From the NCBI GenBank assembly GCA_001600695.1, contig BCKQ01000001.1, positions 1,268,722-1,332,721 on the forward strand: a stretch of DNA of 64,000 nt, read 5' to 3'. Under the pieces are notes generated by a model. The model was not told the origin of the DNA and made no database searches. It was given only the letters and a program-made list of their open reading frames with translations. Origin of the DNA: Ascoidea asiatica (taxonomy: Eukaryota > Ascomycota > Saccharomycetes > Ascoideales > Ascoideaceae). The translations under genes and the position numbers were made by a program. Numbering within the stretch: the stretch's first letter is position 1; the number at the start of each line of letters is the position of its first letter. This document shows, in pieces, positions 23,301 through 32,500 of the stretch.

Positions 23301-23329
23301 GAGTTGGAGAAGTTTACTTAAAAATTTAG
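17375..23329 (+). CDS. SEC7: ARF guanine-nucleotide exchange factor Sec7
   Basis: This large trans-Golgi ARF-GEF drives vesicle formation by loading GTP onto Arf1. I chose the ATG at 17375; an upstream in-frame TTG at 17360 is not a likely yeast start. The protein is 1984 residues, close to S. cerevisiae Sec7 (2009). Residues 1-about 260 are acidic and disordered with KD/KE repeats, followed by the DCB/HUS region; HUS is marked by the segment around FLIFRTMSKIS. The Sec7 catalytic domain spans about 817-985, with the glutamate finger in GEFLGEGDD (near residue 866) and YSVIMLNTDQHN. HDS repeats follow to the C-terminus. YS in the catalytic domain is the residue pair associated with brefeldin A sensitivity. 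No frameshift is seen. Confidence 0.96.
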   Translation: MEKELSIEVPVSASELKINSIDNSIQLNIKNSSNDEINNIQSESTLPNGSSEASKESKESLDSQDFKDTHEVENSKESKTTNSPDPTDENTNDPKQLEDIKDTKVVNGVKETNDPKEEKDPKDLKDLSELKEVNEVKLNNENKEIIQNNNKINTEIIVNENNHQSNNKQKEDIPNNENQSKEDNQTKDPIDNQSKTQQSNSTSSLNTESLQQHTEKISINETKPLDPIVNDENENNKKIVVEEPKILDSIPSSSTTTMISFLKSVHKQLSTKKFNESQKEFLKQIEISMNLNELPLNAIINLLKSFSKNIELKLLLIDLISKIFTFDALNYSNLNYSLSSDNFISNSIELINDLFTNEEINEKLELSFVQTIMSIILNSKKPIHGSRLLNSIRLIYNIYVVSINPMNQQICDASLNQIIDFIYDKVDKLNDELISNDNSSSNNNSNSNNNLNSNSNSNSNTLTTFKPLKKVTLENLENLSEVDDKKFDSIANSMDENEDDLIIKDAFLIFRTMSKISIKELDPSIFDPRSQPVRAKLLGLRIIHSVLKNHINIFLSDKIFLISRTTHEKVKLIDSIRRHILQTVSRNSLSRVNEIFEITLNTFFILVINLRSEFKLEISLILNEVYLHLVSIASSTKFQRDQFLKFIYRICNDPRCLIELYINYDCDSSLPNIVEKITNYLVKVENIHYKESLTRQRNANSNTEFFKYDTSALNCIVGMLRSLAIWSSKGSNVSKVRNTSVSSGINNSVYLRNRSDTNGSSLSNSMSRTPLTPHDSSNFNFPNNSTLSVVDSREDLTVIDNPNEFEYLKQRKTALYDGIKSFNYKPKRGVAKLIKDGFIESNSPSDVAKFLLTNSNNGIDKAMIGEFLGEGDDYNIEVMHAFVDLMNFKNLRINDAIRFFLQSFRLPGESQKIDRFMLKFAARYHEDNPTIFANADTAYILSYSVIMLNTDQHNNQVKDKDKMTLQDFIKNNSGIDDGKDLPVEFLSNIYSDIGKNEIKLNSEQHEALLKNNTTQAPPTTPFAALFSNRDALESESYNQITKEISSKTEKLFKNLDNQKKGSNLKVNESKDDEAYYSSIVSIGSMNATRNKFYSASHIEHVKSIFETLWMSFLAALTPPFKEYDQTETSEICLEGIKLSIKISCTFDVAYARTSFVNALIQFTNLQNIEEIKDKNIRAIEILLDICITEGNNLKSTWKDLLLCISQLDRLQLIAQGIEPNTVPDVSITRLANRASFESSRSASTAISNGNIFNFLTTKKDPSELAQIHHQNQKLNPEVANSLNSSEITVGIDKIFSNSSNLTNGIFDFVEALVEVVNEETQSSGASGQPRIFAMQKLVDVCYYSMIRIRLEWSKLWVIMAKAFNSMGTCPNNAVLVFALDSLRQLSMRFLDIEELAHFKFQKEFLHSFKVIFSDNDNFNIKQLILDIFENIIDSKAEKMKSGWSSIFEVLELAAGDSKEELVSKSFKVVEKINNGYFVNVYEQNDFKGLVGCFIVYAQNDKFQKIGLHAVGDMKKLVHFVDGLNSEALNTDNAENEKNGTKVNPYKLFQEKLWFPLLEGFHKVIMKAEDLEVRSTALNFMFDSLVVYGSNFDKEFWNDVCKKLLFPIFGVLSDHWEINASNSHDDFSVWLSTTLIQALRNMIALFTHFDDLLFMLEDYLKLLESCILQENDTISRIGRSCLQQLILQNMQKFSREDWNKILYCFQYLFKLSTAIELFKADPLKQSSELDVSNRTFMSGNGNMESQDVIKNDIAEKEDDENALDVSSSKTNQASKSIDDEVRRKTKEKSTIVVKCVLQLLVIETVSELLEDEVFYSLIPIDNLLALSQCLKESYKFSRKFNDDYNLRVRLWNFGVIERLPNLLRQESSSSAVFVNIMFRLVIDKEKASKDQKEQMLKDLIPLCVGITQKYIELDDVSQQRNIGTWRPVVVEILQGYYELDEEDFISNCPVMYELVLNILDKSLPVEMRSVIKSFLTRVGEVYLKI

Positions 23330-24044
23330 TTGATATTCAATAATAAGGATGATAATAATAATTATAATTAAATAATTATAATAGTATTAATAATAATTGA
23401 TTTCTAATTATCACATTCGTTGTTTTTTTTGGTTTTGTACTTTTTTGTTTTCTTTTAGGTTCCTATTTTTATTTTTCTGGTTCTCGTTGAAGGCTCTTGA
23501 TCAATTGTAGTTATTTTCTGTATTATGAATTTTGATAACTGCTTCTTTTTATAATTAGTAAAACAGATAATTAATAATAATAATTGTGTTTGATATTAAT
23601 AATATATAGATCTATACGCACATTTTTTTGTTTAATCACCAAAACTTCATTAAAGTTTAGGAAACGTCCCGACGCCAGCTTCTTGGTTCTTCTATTTCTT
23701 TGAACTTGAGACCATAAACTTGGGTTCCCTCTTTGAACTATCCTCACCGAACCCGAAAACGTATTTATTTCTTCATTGCTTCTCGTTTCTTGTTTATTGT
23801 CTTTTGTTTATTTATTGCCCTTGTTATTCAATGAAAATATTCAAATTAATCAGATTAAAGTCATTTATTCGAAGTTAATTGTTTTCTTCAATTCATCATT
23901 TATATTTAAATAATCATCTGAATCTTCAATCTTCAATTGTTTTATTTATCCAATGGATTTATTTAAATTTCATTAAAAGTCTTAATATCTCAGACTTCGG
24001 TTCTTATTTCCAGGCAAAATTTCATTTATTTTAAAAACAAGGAT
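23330..24044. promoter_or_regulatory. SEC7-lipase intergenic region
   Basis: It holds the SEC7 3' end and the lipase promoter. A slightly GC-richer stretch (about 23660-23760) includes GAGACC at 23708-23713, 332 bases before the lipase start. The rest is AT-rich with no gene seen. Confidence 0.4.
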
Positions 24045-25100
24045 ATGAAGTTATATATTTATTCCTTTTTAATTTCTCTATTTTGTAATTTTTGTTTAAT
24101 TCAATCCAAGTTTTCTAATTCGACTTATAATTCTTTGATTGAATTTTCAAATTGGTGTTCTGTTTCTTATTGTATCGCAACCGCTGGTGATTTAGATTTT
24201 TTATTAGATTATGATCTTAAAGAAGGTAAATTCAATGAATCTTGTCCACATTTAAGATTTTGTAGTTATAAAGCAAATGAATATATTGAAATAGTTAAAA
24301 TCTTTAAACCTATTACCATTGATAAATTATCTGCAACTGGTTTTATTGCCCTTGATAATCATCCTTCAAAAAAAAGAATTTATTTAGTTTTCAGAGGTTC
24401 GTTATCTTTAGGTGATTGGATATCAGATTTATCAACTCCATTAGTAATTTATACACCAATTTTTTCAAATTATAAAAATTTTAATTGTTTTAATTGTTTA
24501 ATTCATCAAGGTTTCTATAATTTAGCTCTGAATTTTAGAAATCAAATCTTTTCAGTAATTTATAAATTAAAACAAACTTATCCTGATTATCAATTAGTTA
24601 TAACTGGTCATTCATTAGGTGGAGCTTTAGCAAATTTAATTGGTTTTGAATTTCAATTATTAAATTGGAATCCGTTAGTTATTTCTTTTGCAAATCCAAA
24701 AATTGCAAACTATAATTTAAACAATTATATTGATAATAAATTTAATAAAAATTTATATTTAAATTTATTGAATTCTAAAAATTATCAAATCAATAATTTA
24801 TCTAATGCTAATATAAGAATTAATCATCAAGGTGATTATGTTCCTCAAGTTCCTATAAATCCATTATATTCTCATAATGGTATAGAATTTAAAATTTTCA
24901 AAAAAGATTTGCCTCATTTATATGAAGATATTGAAATTATAACTGATGATGAAGATTATTCTAATAATCATTATCAAAAATTTATGGATCCATTAATCCC
25001 TTTGAAACCGAGTGATTTACTACATGCGGATTATCATTCAAATTATTTCATTAAAATTTATGGTTGTAATAGTTCTCAAAGTATCATTGATTATTTTTGA
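24045..25100 (+). CDS. Secreted class 3 lipase
   Basis: This is a triacylglycerol lipase-fold hydrolase (351 residues). The first 20 or so residues are a hydrophobic signal peptide ending LIQS. The nucleophile elbow is GHSLGGAL with Ser190. The acid is Asp264 in HQGDYVPQVP, and the likely base is His331 in ADYHSNYF. The oxyanion-side motif LVFRGSLS occurs at residues 114-121. Paired cysteines (residues 38, 43, 67, 73, 148, 151) fit a secreted, disulfide-bonded protein. A single CTG codon (residue 162) lies in a surface-like position just after HQGFY. It is convergent with a secreted aspartyl protease, so the two extracellular hydrolases are neighbours. The natural substrate is unknown. It ends with TGA. 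Confidence 0.88.
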   Translation: MKLYIYSFLISLFCNFCLIQSKFSNSTYNSLIEFSNWCSVSYCIATAGDLDFLLDYDLKEGKFNESCPHLRFCSYKANEYIEIVKIFKPITIDKLSATGFIALDNHPSKKRIYLVFRGSLSLGDWISDLSTPLVIYTPIFSNYKNFNCFNCLIHQGFYNLALNFRNQIFSVIYKLKQTYPDYQLVITGHSLGGALANLIGFEFQLLNWNPLVISFANPKIANYNLNNYIDNKFNKNLYLNLLNSKNYQINNLSNANIRINHQGDYVPQVPINPLYSHNGIEFKIFKKDLPHLYEDIEIITDDEDYSNNHYQKFMDPLIPLKPSDLLHADYHSNYFIKIYGCNSSQSIIDYF

Positions 25101-25434
25101 ATAAAAAATATTATACTAATAGCTTTTATATTCACTTATTTTAATATTGTGCCTAGATTAAGTTCTATGATTTCAGTTGATTAATTTCTTAAAAATCGTT
25201 AATCTGAACAGAATATACTATTATTATATAAATTTAAATAAACTTAAACTTGAAAGTTCAATTTAAAATTTCAATAAGATTATTTTGAATTGCTAATTAT
25301 TTAAGAATATTTTCAAAATATTTCAAGAATATTTCAAGGAATATCCTATTTTAAGCTGAAATAAAAATAGTATTTACAAAATATTCAAGTTGTTTTTCTT
25401 TTTATTTTTCATTTCAAAAAATTGTATATTTAAT
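25101..25434. other. Convergent 3' intergenic region
   Basis: AT-rich sequence lies between the lipase stop and the protease stop. AATATTTC-like repeats occur around 25310-25345. No gene or structured RNA is recognised. Confidence 0.5.
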
Positions 25435-26928
25435 CTATAAAATTCTAACAATATGTTCTTTAGTAGAATTAAACTTAGCTTGGGCTAAAGAAATTTCTCT
25501 ATTATCAAGATCATGAATAACGTAAGCATATTTCATAAAATTATTTCCAAGAAAGTAATCATTATGTTCTCCAGAATTATATATTTTAAGCATACACGTA
25601 TCATTAGTAGCAACAGAATCAATTACAAGATTATAAGACACAACAAAGGAAGAAAAAGGAATTCTTATACCAACATTTTGAAAATTAAAGCTTAAATCAT
25701 ACTCTTTAAGAGTCTCTAAAGTATTTTGACAATCATCAAACCTAAAAAAAGAATTACCTCCCATAAAAGTTGAATTTGTGAACTGAGATTTTAATTCTGT
25801 TACCACATTTAATGGTACAGATACCGATGTTGTACCAGTATCTAAAATTGCAGACGACCCGGAATTATTAAATGTTTGAACAGTTTCATCCGTAGTTGAA
25901 TTAACTAAAGTCAAATTATCTAATTGAATTGTGAAAAAGTCCAAAGTTGTATTCTCTGTTTTTCTTCCACTGTCAATAATTGGCAAAGTAACAATATTAT
26001 TACTTGATTTTTCAGTATCAACTGCACCAAATAGAATTGTTCCCTGATCTGAATCTGATGAATTTAAATAAATTGAATATAAATTTCTTGAGATGAAACC
26101 TTGTTTTTTTAATGCATATCCTAAATTATCATATGTACCATTTTCATTAAGTAAATTAAATGTTTCAAGATTTTTTAGACCAATACCAAATACAGTTTGA
26201 GATAAATTTGAATAAGTTGCAAGACCAAATTGAAAATCTGTTAAACTAATATCCGTACCTTTGATACCTAAAGTATCTGTTGACCATGTACCATAATCAA
26301 CACTATTATCAGCAAATTTTTCAAATGCAATTATGGATAAATTTTTAAAAGTTGAAGAAGATTCATGATCAAAAAGTCCAGATTTCGAAGTACAATTTAA
26401 AGAATTTTTTGGAATATTTCTTTTTTGTTTTGAATTTGATAATTCATCATCTAAATTTGAATAATATTCGGAAATTGATTCATTTGAACAAAATTTATTG
26501 GTTGGAGACATTAAAAATAAATCTGATGATCCAGTATCTAGAATTACTTCTATTTCTTGAGGTGGAGTTCCAACAAATATAGTTGAACTATATACGCTAA
26601 TCAAATTTTCAATTTCTGAATCATAATAACCTTCACCAACAAGTGAATCTCTTTTTATTTTATTTGAATTTGAATCTATTATATGACCAGAATTAGGTCA
26701 TTTCAAAGCTTCTATTAATGGAGTTAATGGATCTTTTTTCATAAATTTTTTTTCAAAATCTAATTTGAATAATTTACTTTGATCTTCAATTTCTTCATAT
26801 TCAAAATTATGAAATTTTTTATTTATTGGATGCCTTTGTTTTAAGAAAAAATCAGGCAAAAATAATGAATTTGAGGTTAAAAAAATTGAAAAAAAAGCTA
26901 GAAAAATATTCACTCTTATTCCTCTCAT
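25435..26928 (-). pseudogene. Yapsin-like secreted aspartyl protease interrupted by one in-frame TGA
   Basis: One reading frame runs from the ATG at 26928 to the stop at 25435, broken only by TGA at codon 77 (26698-26700). The product has a signal peptide (residues 1 to about 20), a propeptide with a Kex2-type KR site at 92-93, and two catalytic motifs: DTGSSD (Asp131) and DTGTTS (Asp363). A loop after the first motif holds another dibasic site (KQKR), as in yapsins that are cut into two chains. There is no hydrophobic C-terminal tail, so a GPI anchor is unlikely. Everything but the TGA is intact. It could be a recent pseudogene, a sequencing error, readthrough (the TGA is followed by C), or an intron: GTAAAT at 26777 to AG at 26676 would remove the stop in frame. 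Confidence 0.72.
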
Positions 26929-27636
26929 TGTAATATTTATAATTCCGTATTTATCTATTTGATTATATCTTTAGTTAATCTTTATTGGATTAATTGTAAG
27001 ACTTTGATCTTGGATATAGAATATATTAGTTATTCTCTTGGCATTTTTCTATACTTTTGGATATTGAATTTCCAAAATAAAAAACAGGAAATAACAGCTT
27101 TAAATCCAAAAACTTATGGAATTAGAATCATTTTTTTGATAATATTGGTAAAACCTTCAAAATGACTTTCCTCTTGTTCTAGATAATGTATCCTACTGTA
27201 TTTAATCTGCCTTCTGGATGGTAAATTGATCAAAAAAGAGAAGTTGAACTGAAAGGATCTGTATTTCAAAAATCAGCATAGCCATTGGTGAAAAATATAT
27301 AATATAAATGAAGCTAATGGATTATTGTTAATTGAAAGGTTTCTATTCTTAACATTTTTTTAATAAATACGATTAATTGAGATTGAGATTAAAATAAAAG
27401 TGAATTTGTTTTCGTTCATTTTTTTTTTCAATGCTCCACCGCCTCGACTCAAAATTTTGATATGCGAGACAAGGGAAAATCATTTGAGCTGGGGTTAACA
27501 GATATACTTCAGTACTTCCTAGGCAATGGCAACTGAGGCCAGATGATGAAAATACAAAAATATAAAGAGTAGTGTTAATATGATATATAATATATAAGTC
27601 TAATTAAGTGTGATTTTATTTGAATTGACTTGAAAA
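26929..27636. promoter_or_regulatory. Protease promoter and ARG82 3' region
   Basis: Both flanking genes are on the minus strand, so this is the promoter side of the protease. A small GC-richer patch lies at about 27425-27550, next to a T-run. The 68-residue plus-strand ORF near 26959 is leucine/isoleucine-rich low-complexity sequence and I do not count it as a gene. Confidence 0.4.
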
Positions 27637-28848
27637 CTACAATTCGTCTAAAATTTGTTGTATAATATCTAAGAAATTTTCAATTCCTTTTAAGATATTG
27701 TCATCAGGGCCTTCATTTGGTGTGAGTCTAGCATGAGCAAAATCAATTAAATGAAGAGAACTTAAAGGTCCATTGTCTGTTTTATTTTCATTTTCATTTT
27801 CATTGGAATCTAAATTTGATTCTCCATCCGAATCTGAATCACTCATATAATCATCTCTAAATAATTGATCTTCATTATCTAAATATTCCCATCTTTTTGG
27901 ATCATTTTCATAAATTATCAATAAACTACTTGAGAAAAATCTAATTTCTGATTTCAATAAACAATTATAAAGTAATTGTAATCTATGTAAAGTATTTTCA
28001 ATAACTATTTTTTTTTGAAAATTTGATAAATTTTCATTATTCAAAAAAAAAAATTTAAGTAAATTTTTAATTTTATTATCTCTAATTTTTTTACCAAGAA
28101 CTTTAGTAATTGTTAAATAATCATTTTTTTTAATTTTATCTAAATTTATTAGTTCTTTAGTTAAATCAATATCAAATCTTTCATTAGAATTTGATACAAT
28201 TTTTTCCTTATATTTGTTATCATCATCATTATCATTATCATTTTTCAAAAGTGATAACGATAGTTTCATACCACAAATTCTAAAGGATAATGAGCCACTG
28301 GTTGTATTTTTGGAAACATTTCCTAATCTTTCGTGTTTCTCTTGGGAAATTGACAAATCTTTTGGATCAGTTAATCTTGAACCAAGTTTTATATCAATTA
28401 TTGAGGGTAATTTATATCCATTTAATAAGTTTTCTAAAATCATATAATTTTGATCATTATCATTCCCCCTTATTGAAAGATTATTTAAATCTTCATTTAA
28501 ATCATTTATTATCATAGTTCCATCATTTAAGAATTTAGATTCTTTAACTTCTTTTGAAATACCCGGAGTTAAAATACCCATATATTTTGGCATAAAATCA
28601 TACAAGTGATTTCCCTCAACAAACTCTTCGTTTTCATTTTCAGTTTCTATTTTATTGTTATGATTATTAGTATCATTATCATCATTTTGACTTTCTAGAT
28701 TATTTGAAATCAAATAATCATATTGAACAGTTGAATAAAATTTAACTTCTTTTTCATTTGCCGGTTTAGCAAACATTAAGCCTGAAAAATCAACCAAAGT
28801 TCCTTCATGACCTGCAACTTGTAATTCAAATTTTGAAAACCCATCCAT
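27637..28848 (-). CDS. ARG82: Inositol polyphosphate multikinase
   Basis: This kinase of the IPK family (Arg82/Ipk2) phosphorylates inositol trisphosphate to IP4 and IP5, and in yeast also supports the ArgR-Mcm1 transcription complex in the nucleus. I start at the ATG at 28848; a TTG three codons upstream is not a likely start. It gives 403 residues against 355 in S. cerevisiae. The family signature PxxxDxKxG appears as PSIIDIKLG (residues 148-156), and the catalytic IDFAHAR motif is near residue 372. Extra length comes from acidic Asn/Asp/Glu inserts near residues 50-80, 205-215 and 335-365. The Asp-rich stretch resembles the acidic region of yeast Arg82. Confidence 0.92.
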   Translation of the reverse strand: MDGFSKFELQVAGHEGTLVDFSGLMFAKPANEKEVKFYSTVQYDYLISNNLESQNDDNDTNNHNNKIETENENEEFVEGNHLYDFMPKYMGILTPGISKEVKESKFLNDGTMIINDLNEDLNNLSIRGNDNDQNYMILENLLNGYKLPSIIDIKLGSRLTDPKDLSISQEKHERLGNVSKNTTSGSLSFRICGMKLSLSLLKNDNDNDDDNKYKEKIVSNSNERFDIDLTKELINLDKIKKNDYLTITKVLGKKIRDNKIKNLLKFFFLNNENLSNFQKKIVIENTLHRLQLLYNCLLKSEIRFFSSSLLIIYENDPKRWEYLDNEDQLFRDDYMSDSDSDGESNLDSNENENENKTDNGPLSSLHLIDFAHARLTPNEGPDDNILKGIENFLDIIQQILDEL

Positions 28849-29574
28849 TGAAATCAATCACTTGAAGAACATTTATTCCATTTCTTTTCAAAAAAAAAAA
28901 AAAAATAAAATAAAATAACTTTTTTTTAAATCAAACTGAATTTTAGAAACAAATTTGTCAATACAATTGCAGTCTGAGATTTACACGGGATCCGTTTGGG
29001 GTGTGTAAGCCTAGTCCTCCAATGGTGTAAATTGAGTAATTTGAGTTTCTTAAAAAATAAATAAGTGTGTGAGATTCATTCCAATTGATTTTACTTTAGG
29101 CATCTCTCTCACTGTCAAAACCTTTATGATATATTCTTTGTTTCCCTTTTCAATTCACTATTTCACTTCTCTTGTTTATTTGCTTTTTCTGTTATCTTTT
29201 TGCCATTGTTTTGTTTAGGCCTTCAGCTGGGCCAAAATGAAGTGACGGTACTGAAACCCTCCAGCCTCCATACAACTTTGAGCAGTGAGTATTGCTGAGG
29301 ATTAAAAGAATATAAATTAGCTTTTAGGATATATTTCAGACAGATTAAAACAATTTCAAAAATATAAGCAACCACTCAATAATTACTTCTAGAATAGTTG
29401 AAACGAATAATCTGAAAAGTTTAATGTTTATTATTTTTAACTTCAATAAAATATAATGTTTCAACTGAATAAGAAATCTATGCTAAAAGGACTGAATGAA
29501 AACTTTAGAGGAATTATCATTTTACAGATATAATAATTACCTATTAACCCAAAAATATATATTGTTGCTAAAGA
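28849..29574. promoter_or_regulatory. Divergent promoter between ARG82 and an unknown gene
   Basis: The region starts with A and T tracts near ARG82 and has a modest GC-richer part around 28980-29025 and 29215-29280. Otherwise it is AT-rich. No gene or RNA is recognised. Confidence 0.4.
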
Positions 29575-32500
29575 ATGTATAAAGCTAATTGCATAAATCA
29601 TGATCGAGGGAAAAGTCAGGAAGATGCATCATTCAATTCGGCAAAACTTAAGTCATATATGACGCCGATTACAAATCAACAAAAAGATGAAAAAAAAATG
29701 AAAGAAGAAGAGGAAAAAAGAAAATCAAAAAAAGAAGAAGAAAAGGAAAAATCATCAAAATCAAAAGAAAAAGGGAAAAAAAAGTTGAAAGAGAAAGAAA
29801 AAAGAAAATCAAGATCAAAATCTCCAAAATCTCCAAAATCTTTGAATTCAGATTCTGTTAGCTTTTTGAAATATTCATATTTTGTTGCTAGAAATTCAAT
29901 TGAAAAAAATGATTCTATTTTTGATTTTGCTGAATCTTTAGGATTATTAAAGATCAATATGAATATTCAAAATATGAATAATATTCCTGATCCTTCTTTA
30001 AGTATATTTTCACCTCCAACTATAAATTCAGTCACAATGTTAACTAGATTTTTAATTCAAATTTTAGAACCGGATTTAAATTATACAAATATTACTACTA
30101 TAAACAGTAAAAACAAGAAAAATAGTAACTATCAAAATCAGGTTCTAGATTCTGATTATTTACTTTCAAGAAATGAAATTTTTGATATTTTTTTTCATTT
30201 ATGTGAAATTTTATGTTTAAATATAAATATTTCAGAAAATGAGTCTGAAAATTTATTTGAGTTGGATAATAATACTAATATTAAATCAAATAAACGAAAA
30301 AATAATTCTAAAAAGAAAAAATTTGAAATTACAAAAGATTTTATACAGAAAATAATTTCTGCAATATTTAAATTTATAACATTTAATAAAGATTCTGATG
30401 ATATAATTTTCAAAGGAATTAGATTAAAACAAAAATATAGAAAAATATTTGGAAAATATTCAGAATCTTTAATATTTCAGGAAAATTCTCAATTTAATGA
30501 AAATAATGAAAAATCTCAAACTCCAGTTGATTTTAATTCTGATCAACCAAGCATTTTTTACAGTAGTAATAATAGTAGTAATACGTCTAATAATGATTTC
30601 AATAATCCTAATAATCATAATAATCATAATAATCATAACAATCATAATAATCATAATAATCATAATAATAAACTTGCAAAACTCTTTTACGATCCTCATT
30701 TTTTTTTATATTTCATATTTGAAGATCATTTTAATCCTTTTGCGAAAAAATTCTCCAAGATAATAAATGGAGAAAAATCAGAAGATTCAAATGATTCTAA
30801 ACATTTAGATGATTCAGATGATTTTGATTCTTTTTTCAATTGTAATAATGATGATTTTTCAAATTTTGATAAAAAAAATAAGTTTACAAAAGTATTAAGA
30901 AATAGAATTTTATTATATTTAAACTCAGATTCAAATTCTAATTCAATCAATGAATATTTAAATGATATTCAAAAGTCTATAAAAAGGGAAACTGTACAAG
31001 AAAACAATAAAAATATTATTGAAATTATAACTAAAGTTTCATTTGAAGATTCTCCAGTATTATTTATTAATGAAAATTTTTTATCTAATATATTTGAAAA
31101 ATCTAATAGATTAAATGTTCCTATTCTAATAATTAAAAATGAAAAAAATAATGAAAATTTTAAAAAGTTTAGTAATTTAGTTAAAGAATGTGAAATTAAC
31201 TTTGATAATTTAGAGTCTGAAAGTTCAAAGAATATAAAATTAGATATAAATTTAGATAAAGAATCAGATAAAAAATTGAATAAATTTGAAAAAAAAACCA
31301 GAGTTAAATATAATCGTTTTAAAACAAAAAGGAGAAAAACAAATTCACATAGAAATCTGGAGAAAATTAAAAGACCTATTACCAAAAGTAAAATTTTTAG
31401 TAATTCAATTTTTCATAAGGATATAATTAAAGGAAAACAAATTTCAGATAATGAATCTAATGAAGAGAATATTCCTTTTAAAGATTCATCATATTCAAAT
31501 TCGGAAATAAAAGCAAATGAAAATGAAAATGAAAATGAAAATGCAAATGAAAATGCAAAAGAAAATGAAAAAGAAATTCATAAGTCAAAAACTCCATTTT
31601 CTATAAAACATGATTCTGATTCTGATTCAATTCCATTAAGTCAATATACAAAAAGAAATTCGTTACAACCTAATAAAAAACGAAAATTAATTGAAGAAAA
31701 TATAATAGAATCAAATAAAGAAGAAAAAGAAAAAGAAAAAGAAAAAGGAAAGAAAGATGTAAAAGTAAAAGTAAAAGTAAAAAAAGAAAATATTTTCAAG
31801 TTTGAAGATGATGATGGATTTAAAATTGAAAAAACTATTCCAAAAGGTGGATTATATGGTAAAAATAATTGGGATTATGAACCATGGCATGAAGGAAGTA
31901 TTGAAAATAAATTAGAGATTGATTTAAATAATGTTATTTTAGGTAAAAGGGAAAGAAAAAAAGTTAATTATAAAGAAAAAATAGGACCACTGGCAAAAAT
32001 TAGAAAAAATAGAAGAAAATATAGATATAATTATGATTATAAGATTAAAGAGGAAGAAGAAGAAGAAGGAAAAGAAGAATTTGAAGCTAAAGAAGTAAAT
32101 AATGTTAATAGAGAAGAGAAAAGATTTGTAATTCTGGATGAAAACTCTAATATTGTTCATACATCTGATATTTATAATAAAAAAAAAGAAGATGAAGAAA
32201 AAGAAGAAAAAGAAGAAAAAGAAGAAGTAGCTTTATCAAATAAATCATTGGAAACGTATTTTGATACGGATGAAAATTATGATTCAATGGGTGATACTGC
32301 AAGTCCAAAATTGACAAGTAACACACTTGAAACTTTGAATAGTAGAAAAACTTTAAATGAACAAATTGATATAGATGAAGAGTATATTGATAACGATGAT
32401 GGTATTGAAATTAATAATTCTATATATAATGAACATCGAGATAATTATTATGAAAATATATTCTTAGATAGTGATTATGAAAAGAATGAATATAAAGATA

